A program made the position numbers and the translations under genes. 64,000 nucleotides of DNA, from NCBI GenBank assembly GCA_002243285.1, contig CP022585.1:2096641-2160640 (forward strand), read 5' to 3'. The notes beneath the pieces were generated by a model. It saw only the letters and a list, made by a program, of their open reading frames with translations. It searched no databases and was not told the DNA's origin. Origin of the DNA: Candidatus Fluviicola riflensis (lineage in GTDB: Bacteria > Bacteroidota > Bacteroidia > Flavobacteriales_D > Crocinitomicaceae). How positions within the stretch are numbered: position 1 is the first letter of the stretch; each line of letters begins with the position of its first letter. Below, one piece after another: positions 1 through 8,239 of the stretch.

Positions 1-412
1 ATAGTTGATTATCTATATAAACTGGAAACGACTTCGAGGTAGCAGTGTAAATAATTACATTTCCACGCTGTGCTGAAACCTTAAAGGTCTTCTCTGAAGA
101 AATATTCTTGCTCATTTCTTTTTTATTATCAAATACTCTTACGGTGTACATGCCGTCCTTTCCAAGAACATTCAATGTTAATTGCGGTGCCTGTCCTTCA
201 ACAACTGTATCTGAACCGCCATCAGGATTGAGTATTTCCCATATTTGATTCCGCTTTTTCGGTGAAAGATTAATCAAGTCTAATGTTTCTCCCGGAGCAT
301 ATTCATAGCGTTCTAATCGGAAATCTGACGACGTTTTTTTGTGGCACGCAGTAGTTGTTACCGCTACAAAAGTCAATAGAGCTAAGAATTGTGGATTTAG
401 TATGCGATTCAC
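1..412 (-). CDS. Lipoprotein, 3' end outside window (partial)
   Basis: An open frame of 137 codons runs off the left edge on the minus strand. A GTG start at 412-410 is chosen because the first residues, MNRILNPQFLALLTFVAV, form a short basic then hydrophobic leader ending in TTTAC, a plausible lipobox. The mature protein would begin at that Cys (about residue 22) and be anchored to a membrane. The visible mature part is hydrophilic and looks beta-rich (for example YEYAPGETLDLINLSP and GMYTVRVFD), like the PKD-like or Ig-like surface lipoproteins of Bacteroidota. No family is recognised and the C-terminus is not visible. A TTG five codons upstream is an alternative start. Confidence 0.55.
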   Translation of the reverse strand, partial: MNRILNPQFLALLTFVAVTTTACHKKTSSDFRLERYEYAPGETLDLINLSPKKRNQIWEILNPDGGSDTVVEGQAPQLTLNVLGKDGMYTVRVFDNKKEMSKNISSEKTFKVSAQRGNVIIYTATSKSFPVYIDNQL

Positions 413-521
413 GTAAGGTGCTTTTAAAAACAAAAGTAATAAACTAACCACAACTATCATACAACCCCAATGAACCAATCACTCGCTAAATTGTATCCCC
501 TTCCAACTTTAAGATTTTCGT

Positions 522-1166
522 ATGAATAAGACATTGCTCTCTGCACTACTTTTGGTCATTGGTTCCATGAACGGACATGCGCAGATTCAAAGCCGAGATT
601 TAATATACGTCGATACCTCGGCTTTGATCGTGTATCAGGACTTCATTCAACTCAACGGGAAGGAACGAATTGATCTTGTGCCGCTCTATGACCCGAATTT
701 CGCGATTTTCTTAGGCTTTGGAGGTGAACAGCTTGTAAGTAACGATTCTCTTGCCACTGAAAATGCGGTGAGCTACTCTCACTATTGTCGTGTGAAACCG
801 GTTGAAGTTATTGATTCGATTGACCTGAATGGCGACAGCGTAAAAGAATTCATTGTGCTGCGTCAATCAGAATGTTCTGTATCCCCTTCTAATCTAGGTC
901 CTTATGGTGAAGGAGGTCAGCAACAAACCTATGTTGCCTACGAGGTATGGGATGTGAAACAGAAACAGCAGTTATTTCAAGTCAGGAATATCCGCCAAAG
1001 TCGGGTAGCTGTTAGTACGAATGTTATTCAAACCTTCGGTTATCGCTTTGAGGTAACAATCGATCAGAAAGGACGCTTTCACATTTCAGGATCAACCGAT
1101 GGCAGCGGATATGAACCGGGAACGTATACCTACAATGCTGCAAAAAGAGGGTATGTAAAGGAATGA
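522..1166 (+). CDS. Secreted protein of unknown function
   Basis: The protein has 214 residues and a clear type I signal peptide, MNKTLLSALLLVIGSMNGHAQ, cleaved after AQ as is usual in Bacteroidota. The mature domain carries DLNGDSVKEF (about residue 101), which resembles the D-x-N-x-D loop of calcium-binding or FG-GAP-like proteins, and ends in a beta-rich stretch. No catalytic motif is visible and no family is recognised. It is probably periplasmic or outer-membrane associated. It is transcribed alone and converges on the next gene, with a hairpin between them. Confidence 0.6.
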   Translation: MNKTLLSALLLVIGSMNGHAQIQSRDLIYVDTSALIVYQDFIQLNGKERIDLVPLYDPNFAIFLGFGGEQLVSNDSLATENAVSYSHYCRVKPVEVIDSIDLNGDSVKEFIVLRQSECSVSPSNLGPYGEGGQQQTYVAYEVWDVKQKQQLFQVRNIRQSRVAVSTNVIQTFGYRFEVTIDQKGRFHISGSTDGSGYEPGTYTYNAAKRGYVKE

Positions 1167-1220
1167 AAACTAGTTGTGATCAGGAGATAGAGAGGGGATT
1201 TTTTGGTGTTATGGAAAAAC

Positions 1221-1253
1221 AAAACCCCTATCACCAATGGCAATAAGGGTTTT
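1221..1253. terminator. Bidirectional hairpin terminator
   Basis: Arms AAAACCCCTAT (1221-1231) and ATAAGGGTTTT (1243-1253) pair over 11 positions with one G-T wobble and an 11-base loop. It lies between two convergent genes and has T-runs on the outgoing side for both strands. Confidence 0.75.
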
Positions 1254-1269
1254 GGAAGTTTAAGCCGCT

Positions 1270-3693
1270 TTATTCAATCACGATCTTTTGCATTCTGATA
1301 GCACCTGACTGCGACAGTTTGGCAAAATAAACACCTGTCGGGAGGTCGGGAATATTGATCTCGGTTTTGTCTGAATGGAGTGTTCCTTCCCAAACAATTT
1401 CGCCAACGGCATTCAGCAGCAGGAGTTCTGTTGCAGTTTCCGGAAACAGGATCTCCACCGTAAACGTTCCGTTGTTAGGATTGGGGTAAATCCAAAACCA
1501 ATCATTTTCGCTTTCCTGCTCCATACTTTTAGGACCACCACCTGTTCCACCGCCGCTGCTTGGATTACTAATAGCCTGGCTACATGGCCTGCAACTGTTA
1601 AACCGCAGGATGGCGTGCATCTGCATCCCCAGTTCAGTGTTTATGCCGTTCATCTGGTTGTTCATGTCAACCATCAACTTGTTGACGCCCGTGTTTAAAT
1701 CACTCATATCAATAGGAATCGACGCAAACGAATGCAGGGTGTTGAAGTTGGATGCAGCATCCACATTTGACGGGTGAATCCAAAGTAAACCTCCGGTTGT
1801 GGGGTTAAATACCTGGTGTCCGTTGATGAAGAAGTAGCCGGAATTGTCCATGGCAAGACCAATTATCTGTAGCTCCACATCTGTAATGTCGTCGGGATCG
1901 GAATTGATTACAAATCGGCGCTCAAAACGGTACCGTCCGTTCACATCGTCTGGCGGAAAGTAATTCGAGCTTCCCGGAGGTCGAATCCATCTTGACGAAC
2001 CACTATTTGAAACCCATGACGGAGAAGAGAGTGCACTGCTTGCGTACATGGGTACAGGTGTGATGGGCCCGGTATGATCGGCGATGTATTTCCAGAAATC
2101 ATCGGCCCCGCTTCCGGTAAGTGCCCCGTTCAGATATCCGGTGGAAAGGTCGAGGATACAAGGCATACTTGCTTTGTAACTCACAATTACATCATCTGTT
2201 GCTCGTGCACATCCTTCTGCTGAAATGATTGTGGTTGTAACCGTATACGTTACCGGATAAGATAACGAAGGATCGTAAGTTGCTTGTGGATTGGGATAGT
2301 TGGGGAAATTTAATCCGGCAACCGGCGACCACGAATAACTGTATCCCGGCGTAGCTGCTTCACCGAGGTTCACCACATTATTACAGATCGGAGCTGTGTT
2401 GAGCACCCTGTCTACACCTGCATTGGCATGAATGGGCGGATAATCGAGGTAAACAATGACGGCGTCTGTATTTTCGTCACACATTCCCTGGTTGACGACG
2501 AGTGTAAATTGTGCGAAAGCGATTCCCGACATATAAGCCGCATCCGGGATGATTACCGGTGTAGTGCAACTTGTTGGATTTAACAGCCAGGCCAATGCTG
2601 ATGGCGGATCGGCCACCCATTGGTAAGTATCTTCATCGCAACCGCTTGCCGGGTTTCCGATCATCGGATACGGAATGGTATGGCATTGTACCGTTATGTC
2701 TTCACCTGCATCGGCAACGGCCGGCAACGGGTAATTGCAGTTTTCAGGCACGATGTGGGCGTAAAAGTCGCCACCACCTCCCGCAATTGCGGTAAAGCCC
2801 GGTTTCAGGTTGATTTCCTGCCCGGCCAGGTATTCAACATTGTTGCCCGAAGTTACGGTTACATTGCCGTTTGTTGTGGGATAATCGACGTTGTAGCCGG
2901 CATGAATGGCCATTCCGGCTGTCACGAGTTCATCGGCTATATACGTTTCGTTTTCAATCCACTGGGTATGCAAACAAAAGTCGAGCGGTGTCACTTCGGT
3001 TACGCTGATGTCATCGATACTAAATGTAACGTTGCATTGATCCGGTTCCGAAGGAATGGATTGATAGTTCGGTTCATTGACGGGATCAAAATAACCGAGC
3101 GTTACATACTTTTCACCACCGTTGGCGATGATCGTTCCTGATACTTCTTCCCATTCATGTCCGATAAAGTTTCCGGTAGGATTGAACACGGTAGTAGCCG
3201 TTTGGGCTGCAGTGAGCAGAACTCCTTCCCCCCACCCACTGTAAGGCGATAAAGGTTCAGCTGATACACACATACCCATGCCGTCAGATGTATAGGCAGC
3301 AAACTTGTAACGACTCACCCAGAAACTGAGGCGATATTCCTTTCCTGCTTCAAGCTCAGCACACAATCTTCCCTGGTGATATTCCCTCAAGGGTGCCTGC
3401 GAAGTACAGGTTGACGGACGTAAGCTGATCAGCATACCGTATCCTGTTCCCGAATGAGGCGGATTGTCGGCGTAGTAAACAGATGCTCCGCCGTACCTGC
3501 ATGGGTGATCAAAGTTGGAGGTCCCGCCGCTGATCGAATTGGTCCACGGAGGAAACAATCCCGGGCCGGTTAATTCTGCCATATAAGGAAGCGGACAGGT
3601 GGCGGTGATCTCAAATCCCGGATTCAACACCAGGTTTTGTCCGAAACCGAATGTGCAGTACAGGAGCATAAACAGAATGATGTACTTTTTCAT
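1270..3693 (-). CDS. Large secreted protein with T9SS C-terminal sorting domain
   Basis: From the MKKYIILF start the protein has about 807 residues. The longer frame reaching 3723 would overlap the upstream gene, whose stop is at 3701. A signal peptide (to GFGQ) is followed by a carbohydrate-binding-like N-terminal region (NLVLNPGFE, common in secreted Bacteroidota proteins), a central region with PKD/Ig-like beta repeats rich in DAGEDITVQC-type strands, and a C-terminal domain with WIYPNPNNGTFTVEI, ELLLLNAVGEIV and LPTGVYFAKL. That last domain matches the type A T9SS sorting domain, so the protein is probably exported across the outer membrane and attached or released. The substrate is unknown. 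It sits 7 nt after the preceding gene and is probably co-transcribed with it. Confidence 0.8.
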   Translation of the reverse strand: MKKYIILFMLLYCTFGFGQNLVLNPGFEITATCPLPYMAELTGPGLFPPWTNSISGGTSNFDHPCRYGGASVYYADNPPHSGTGYGMLISLRPSTCTSQAPLREYHQGRLCAELEAGKEYRLSFWVSRYKFAAYTSDGMGMCVSAEPLSPYSGWGEGVLLTAAQTATTVFNPTGNFIGHEWEEVSGTIIANGGEKYVTLGYFDPVNEPNYQSIPSEPDQCNVTFSIDDISVTEVTPLDFCLHTQWIENETYIADELVTAGMAIHAGYNVDYPTTNGNVTVTSGNNVEYLAGQEINLKPGFTAIAGGGGDFYAHIVPENCNYPLPAVADAGEDITVQCHTIPYPMIGNPASGCDEDTYQWVADPPSALAWLLNPTSCTTPVIIPDAAYMSGIAFAQFTLVVNQGMCDENTDAVIVYLDYPPIHANAGVDRVLNTAPICNNVVNLGEAATPGYSYSWSPVAGLNFPNYPNPQATYDPSLSYPVTYTVTTTIISAEGCARATDDVIVSYKASMPCILDLSTGYLNGALTGSGADDFWKYIADHTGPITPVPMYASSALSSPSWVSNSGSSRWIRPPGSSNYFPPDDVNGRYRFERRFVINSDPDDITDVELQIIGLAMDNSGYFFINGHQVFNPTTGGLLWIHPSNVDAASNFNTLHSFASIPIDMSDLNTGVNKLMVDMNNQMNGINTELGMQMHAILRFNSCRPCSQAISNPSSGGGTGGGPKSMEQESENDWFWIYPNPNNGTFTVEILFPETATELLLLNAVGEIVWEGTLHSDKTEINIPDLPTGVYFAKLSQSGAIRMQKIVIE

Positions 3694-3700
3694 GGCGCGG

Positions 3701-4723
3701 TTATTTAGGTTGTTGTACTTCAAGCGCTGTTACCTTTTTCTCCAATTGAATGATGTAGAGTGTCAGTTCTTCCACTTTTTCAAGCAGTTTGGCATTCATT
3801 GCACCTACATCAATACCTTGCTCTTCGACCTTTTCCGCACTTTCAATTCCCGGAAGGTGGTGGTTTTTAAGAATGTATTGCTCCAATTCGGGAAGTGGAG
3901 TGAGTTTGTAGTCTTTGGCAAACACATAATCGGCCCAGGTTCCGGAGGCAATATCCACTTTCAGTTTTTCCGTGCGGATTCCTCTTCTCACAAATAATAG
4001 GTATTCGTTGCAATCGGCGCAGGAGCTGAAATCAAAAAAGCTTCCCACCATCATTGTTGCGTTGTGTACCCAGAAATTACCGCCTTTGTGACTCAGTACT
4101 TCAAGTATATTCCCATAACCGCCACCGAAATTATTGTAGGCGGTAATATCCCAGTTGAGATTGGTTGTTTCGTCGCGGAACTCGATATTGGAGCGTTGAT
4201 TGGTAGCAGTTGAAACCAATGAAATACCCTGATCGTCGCCTGTGGCAATGTGCAATTTGTTCACGGGAGAAAAAGTACCGATTCCTGCACGCTGATCCCC
4301 CGCCATATTACGTACCACAAAGGCCGGCGTTGTTGTGTTCCAGCTGATGGCAAACGTCTTGGCAAAAGGATTGATAAACGGATTGGCTGCACTTGTTCCG
4401 GCACCGAATGTAAATGAAAGTTCACCGTCTGTGCGTAAAAAAGATCCAAATCCCTGTGACTGTAAACCATTGGATGTCACATAAGTACCCGTAGCAAATG
4501 TTCCATAGGCATTGACCTTGTTCATGTATCCCGATGCCAGTGAATACGAACCGACGATGTTATTGTTGCCGCCAAGGCTGGAACTGAAATTTGCCGCAGG
4601 ATTAAACGTCGTGGCGGGCACTGTCGGATTATTGAAATAATAGTTCCCCGTTTGGTGGTTGACCTGTGCGTGAATGTGCGTAAAAGCACCAATCACAATC
4701 AGTGATAAAGTAATCTTTTTCAT
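3701..4723 (-). CDS. Secreted fibre-like protein with adhesin-type repeats and C-terminal coiled coil
   Basis: From MKKITLSL the protein has 340 residues; 20 codons of the longer frame precede the signal peptide and are rejected. The signal peptide ends at HAQ. The N-terminal half has short repeats such as GSYSLASGYMNKVNAYG and FATGTY, like the left-handed beta-roll heads of trimeric adhesins and phage tail fibres. The middle has a GIGTFSPVNKLHI segment typical of tail-fibre-like proteins of this phylum. The C-terminus has LPELEQYILKNHHLPGI, then a heptad-rich helix, as seen before a peptidase S74-like end, but the S74 catalytic domain itself is not visible. It is likely a trimeric surface or extracellular protein. 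Its only partner in the unit is the downstream T9SS protein. Confidence 0.65.
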   Translation of the reverse strand: MKKITLSLIVIGAFTHIHAQVNHQTGNYYFNNPTVPATTFNPAANFSSSLGGNNNIVGSYSLASGYMNKVNAYGTFATGTYVTSNGLQSQGFGSFLRTDGELSFTFGAGTSAANPFINPFAKTFAISWNTTTPAFVVRNMAGDQRAGIGTFSPVNKLHIATGDDQGISLVSTATNQRSNIEFRDETTNLNWDITAYNNFGGGYGNILEVLSHKGGNFWVHNATMMVGSFFDFSSCADCNEYLLFVRRGIRTEKLKVDIASGTWADYVFAKDYKLTPLPELEQYILKNHHLPGIESAEKVEEQGIDVGAMNAKLLEKVEELTLYIIQLEKKVTALEVQQPK

Positions 4724-4892
4724 CTTGATATAGTTTAGAGTTATGGTGGTAAACCACGCTAAAAAATCAAGAAGCGGCCTCATCCATTTGGATGATTTTC
4801 ATGAAACACCTCCACAAACAAGGCTGTTCCGGCAGTACTGTTTAACAGCGGGAGATTTGTTCTATCTGCATCAAAAACTTCGGGTACGTTTA

Positions 4893-6824
4893 TTAGCTCG
4901 TTAGATTTTGGGCTTTTTTTACCGCCTGAACCCTGCTTTTCACTTCCATTTTATCATAAATACTGAACAGATGGGTACGTACGGTATTCACTGAAACGAA
5001 CAAACTTTCGGCGATTTCCTTGTTGTCTTTTCCTTTACACAATTCAAGCAAGACATCCATTTCCCTTTGTGTGAGAGATGTATTCAGCAGATCATTCAGT
5101 TTTTCATTCACTTTATCGGCATCAATAATTGATCCTTCAACGAGATTGGTGTTGAGGTTGGATTGAAGTAATTGCACCTTGTTGAGTAAGCTGAGTAGTT
5201 TTTTTTCTGCTTCCAGTTCTTTGAGCTGCAGTTTTCGCTGATAGCTTTTAAACCACACATACAGGGATAATAACAATAACAGGATACCGAACACGATGGC
5301 ATAAATGGTTCTTGCCTGTAGCAACTTATCTTTGTTCAGATTGTCCAGTTTTTCTTTTTGAAGAAGCATTTCCTTTTGTTGCAGACGATGGGTGAAATTG
5401 GCTTCACGTTTTATTTTCAGGATGTTATGGGTCGCTTCCTTTTTGATTACTTCAGCCTGAACACGAATATTGTTGTTACTGTCTCGCGCTTGGATATAAA
5501 TGCGGTAATGTTTATACGCTTCGGACCAGTTGCCCTGTTTTTCATAAAGCTGGTAGAGGATTTTGGACGCTTCTTCTTTCCGTTGAATGCTTTCGAGGCT
5601 GTTGGCAAGTTCCAGCGCGTGCAAAGAAAGCGCTTTTGCTTTTTCAAGATGTCCATGCTTCCATTCGATCCTGGCTTCGGTAATTTCCGATGAACAAAGT
5701 ACGTTCTTTAGGTCACTGTCCAGTGCAAGCCGGTGAGCTTCCTTACAAGCTTTCATTGCTTTTTCAAGTTCATTCAATTCCAGATACGTTTCCGCAAGGT
5801 TGATAAGTGTTCCGGCAACCTCTTTTCGAAAATCGACTTTCCGGAACCCCCTAAGAGACAGATTGTAGTAATAAAGTGCCTCTTTGAATTTTTTCTGATG
5901 GTCGTATACAATGGCAAGGTTGTTATAAGAATTCGGAACACCGTATTTGTCACCTATTTCTTTGTAAATCCGCAATGCTTTTCTGAAATATTCCAATGTT
6001 TTGTTCCAATCTTCCTGTTGGTAATACACAGCACCGATATTGTTGAAGCATTGTGCCATTCGTTCTTTGTTGCCTGTTTTCTCTGCAATCCGCATGGATT
6101 CGTACCAGAGATCGGTTGCTTTACTGTAGTCGCTTCTATTATAAAACAGAATCGCCAGGTTGTTGTACGTAAGGCTCAATTCTTTGAGGTTCTTTGTTTT
6201 CCGACGGATTGCGATTGACCGGTTGAAATAACGTTCTGCCAGCGTATCTTCTCCAATATTCATGTACATAAAAGCAGCATCGTTGTACAAATCCCCGAGC
6301 GTATCCCTGTTCACGTCTTTCGGATGCAGCTGTATGGCAGCTTCATAGTACTTCTTTGCCTTTTCTGTTTCCCCGGTGTGCATGTACCCATAGGCTTGTC
6401 CGGCCAGGCATTGGGCAGCCCCGGAAAGATCATTTGCTTTTCGGCGGCATTTCACACACTTTGCATAATAGCGAATGGCTTCGCTGTGTTTGCCGGTATG
6501 GGTATTCAGATTTGCAATTATTTCGGTGGTATTGGTCAGCAATTGTTCATAGCTGCTGATTATTTTCGGTGATTTCGCAACCCCGACCTTTTCTTCGGCA
6601 AGCCGATGTGCTTTTAAAGCAAACATTTTTGCAGAATCCTTATCCAAATCAAAATAAGCACTTGCCAGGCGATAGTTTGTCCAGGCTTTTGTGGTATCCT
6701 TCTTTGCATACCTGAGCACATGCGCCAGTGAGTCAATCTTGTGGCGTTGTTTTGTTTCCGATTGCGAAAATGTGGAATGAACGACGGGTAAAAACAGGAA
6801 AAACAGCAGATGTTTAAAGTTCAT
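4893..6824 (-). CDS. TPR-containing membrane regulator with LuxR-type DNA-binding domain
   Basis: The protein has 643 residues from the second ATG (6824); an ATG at 6833 adds three residues. Order: signal peptide (MNFKHLLFFLFLPVV), a series of TPR repeats (about 45-430; for example NNIGAVYYQQEDWNKTLEYF and YNNLAIVYDHQKKFKEALYY), a coiled coil, one membrane span (IYAIVFGILLLLLSLYVWF), a second coiled coil, and a C-terminal helix-turn-helix (LTQREMDVLLELCKGKDNKE with SVNTVRTHLFSIYDKMEVKS). This is the one-component TPR sensor-regulator architecture frequent in Bacteroidota. The periplasmic TPR part probably senses, while the cytoplasmic LuxR domain binds DNA. Possible targets include the two adjacent secreted-protein genes on the same strand, but that is inference. 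Confidence 0.8.
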   Translation of the reverse strand: MNFKHLLFFLFLPVVHSTFSQSETKQRHKIDSLAHVLRYAKKDTTKAWTNYRLASAYFDLDKDSAKMFALKAHRLAEEKVGVAKSPKIISSYEQLLTNTTEIIANLNTHTGKHSEAIRYYAKCVKCRRKANDLSGAAQCLAGQAYGYMHTGETEKAKKYYEAAIQLHPKDVNRDTLGDLYNDAAFMYMNIGEDTLAERYFNRSIAIRRKTKNLKELSLTYNNLAILFYNRSDYSKATDLWYESMRIAEKTGNKERMAQCFNNIGAVYYQQEDWNKTLEYFRKALRIYKEIGDKYGVPNSYNNLAIVYDHQKKFKEALYYYNLSLRGFRKVDFRKEVAGTLINLAETYLELNELEKAMKACKEAHRLALDSDLKNVLCSSEITEARIEWKHGHLEKAKALSLHALELANSLESIQRKEEASKILYQLYEKQGNWSEAYKHYRIYIQARDSNNNIRVQAEVIKKEATHNILKIKREANFTHRLQQKEMLLQKEKLDNLNKDKLLQARTIYAIVFGILLLLLSLYVWFKSYQRKLQLKELEAEKKLLSLLNKVQLLQSNLNTNLVEGSIIDADKVNEKLNDLLNTSLTQREMDVLLELCKGKDNKEIAESLFVSVNTVRTHLFSIYDKMEVKSRVQAVKKAQNLTS

Positions 6825-7017
6825 ATTCAGCATATTGTACCGATTTTAATAAACCGTAAACATATGCAAAAAAGACTAGCTCCAGATTCTTGAGAACAGC
6901 CTACCTGAAGGACAATTGTCTGTTAAATCACACACCTTAGTCTGTCATAAACAAATCTATCATGACAGGGAAATACGATGTATAATTTAATGCAAACAGA
7001 TTGAAACGCTGTTTCGG

Positions 7018-7479
7018 CTAGACCAAAACAGCTTTATTCAAAATTTCAATTGCGCTTGTTGCATTCTCCTTGTTCAATCCCACGAGTGCTTGCGTAAATA
7101 CAACTTTCTCTTTAATGTTCTTTGGCAAGTCATGCAAAGATTTGTCATCATCTATAATGACATAATCTTCAATGTGTTCAGTTTTCGATAACCAGTTTAA
7201 TATTTCATCCTTTCTAGACAATAAATCAATGTTATCCTCTAGTTTCTCAACATTGGCAATGATTCCGCGATTACTAAAAATCTCACGCCACCTATCAAGT
7301 GGATAAGCTGATTTGTGAGATGTTGTCAAGACAATAGTAGCTCCCGTCTCAGAGATAATATCTCTGAGATTATTTACTGCATTTGGCATAAACTGAAAAA
7401 AACCATCCTGATGAAAATCTACTTTCTTCCACGATGCAGCCTGTACCATAACGCCATCTATGTCTAACAACAATAACAT
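7018..7479 (-). CDS. HAD-fold hydrolase-like protein (HAD_SAK type)
   Basis: The protein has 153 residues. Its N-terminus LLLLDIDGVMV carries the HAD motif I DxDGV, and TIVLTTSHKS is the motif II Ser/Thr region. Later DYVIIDDDKSL fits motif IV with its acidic pair, and LVGLNKENA ends the domain. This resembles the small HAD domains described in Swiss-army-knife RNA repair proteins, but no ligase domain is attached. It may be a phosphatase acting on a polynucleotide end or small molecule; that is not shown. It follows a ParB-like gene 28 nt upstream, and both are visibly more AT-rich than their neighbours, consistent with acquisition by transfer. Confidence 0.6.
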   Translation of the reverse strand: MLLLLDIDGVMVQAASWKKVDFHQDGFFQFMPNAVNNLRDIISETGATIVLTTSHKSAYPLDRWREIFSNRGIIANVEKLEDNIDLLSRKDEILNWLSKTEHIEDYVIIDDDKSLHDLPKNIKEKVVFTQALVGLNKENATSAIEILNKAVLV

Positions 7480-7507
7480 ATTACAAAATTAGGTGTTTAT
7501 TTCAAGA

Positions 7508-7873
7508 TTACAAAACATTGTTTTCTAATGGTTTATCATATCTCTCATTATATTCTTTCCTTTGTTTCTCTGTATCATAGTCTTCAGAGTCCAGTTCTAC
7601 GTCTTTCCATTCTATTGGTAATTGTTTCGCAATGTTCTCACCAGCCATGTCATGACTAATTTCTAAATCCAATAAGCTCAAACTAATGAATCGATGATGT
7701 CCATCGTTGATAATATTATTTTGAACTTTAATGTTGCTAAAACTGTGGCCCTCCTGAAGTCGTTTATGAATACGAACAATGATTGGATAGCTGATTTTGT
7801 TCTGACCTGGATTAAACTTTAATGGATATGTTTTAATGAATAGTTTTACTTGGTCGTAAGTGATTTCGTGCAT
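7508..7873 (-). CDS. Small ParB/sulfiredoxin-like protein
   Basis: The protein has 121 residues and no signal peptide. The motif INDGHHRFISLSLL (about residues 57-70) matches the DGHHR signature of the ParB/sulfiredoxin fold, which binds CTP or performs nucleotide chemistry in characterised members. The rest (YPIIVRIHKRLQEGHSF before it and a charged C-terminus with DYDTEKQRKEYNERY) is not recognised. It is the first gene of an AT-rich pair with the HAD-like gene and is probably transcribed with it. A role in nucleic-acid modification or defence is only a guess; a stand-alone ParB-like regulator is the alternative. Confidence 0.5.
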   Translation of the reverse strand: MHEITYDQVKLFIKTYPLKFNPGQNKISYPIIVRIHKRLQEGHSFSNIKVQNNIINDGHHRFISLSLLDLEISHDMAGENIAKQLPIEWKDVELDSEDYDTEKQRKEYNERYDKPLENNVL

Positions 7874-8239
7874 ACATAAGATTTATAATTGAAGATAAGG
7901 TTTTGTTTTCAATTAGCAGGTCTAATACAAACATTTGCAGTGAAACAGGATTTGGATGCGTTTAGTGATGAAATAAGGTCGTCACGACTGATGTACACTG
8001 CACAGAAGGTACACAAACACTGGTTAGCGAAAAACCATTCAGACAAATGATCGATTCTACTGAATTCCAGGATGCTTATACATTCCGGTAAGCAATGGGA
8101 TTACTGCGTGTAGCACCTAACCAAATAATTCCACAGCAACAGACCGTTAAGGATGAAATCAGTCGCGCCCCATGTAACTTACATTACAAACCATCATCTT
8201 TCTTGCACTTATCTTTGGTTCAAATTCAATTCAACAGTC
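7874..8239. other. Intergenic region with one short uncertain ORF
   Basis: This 366-base divergent region separates the AT-rich pair from the persulfide dioxygenase gene. A 36-codon frame from GTG at 7940 to TGA at 8050 reads in a protein-like way (KQDLDAFSDEIRSS), but there is no promoter, homology or start context to support it. The right end carries the promoter box of the next gene. No RNA gene is visible. Confidence 0.4.
8210..8217 (+). promoter_or_regulatory. -7 box TATCTTTG of the persulfide dioxygenase gene
   Basis: This matches the Bacteroidota consensus TAnnTTTG, 22 bases before the ATG at 8240. No clear -33 TTG lies at 19 bases. Because the box falls inside the longer frame beginning at 8153, it supports the downstream start. 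Confidence 0.55.

Noticed and set aside
1375..3141. Several ORFs opposite the large T9SS protein
   Set aside because: They are shadows of a gene with strong strand-specific coding evidence (signal peptide, PKD-like repeats, sorting domain).
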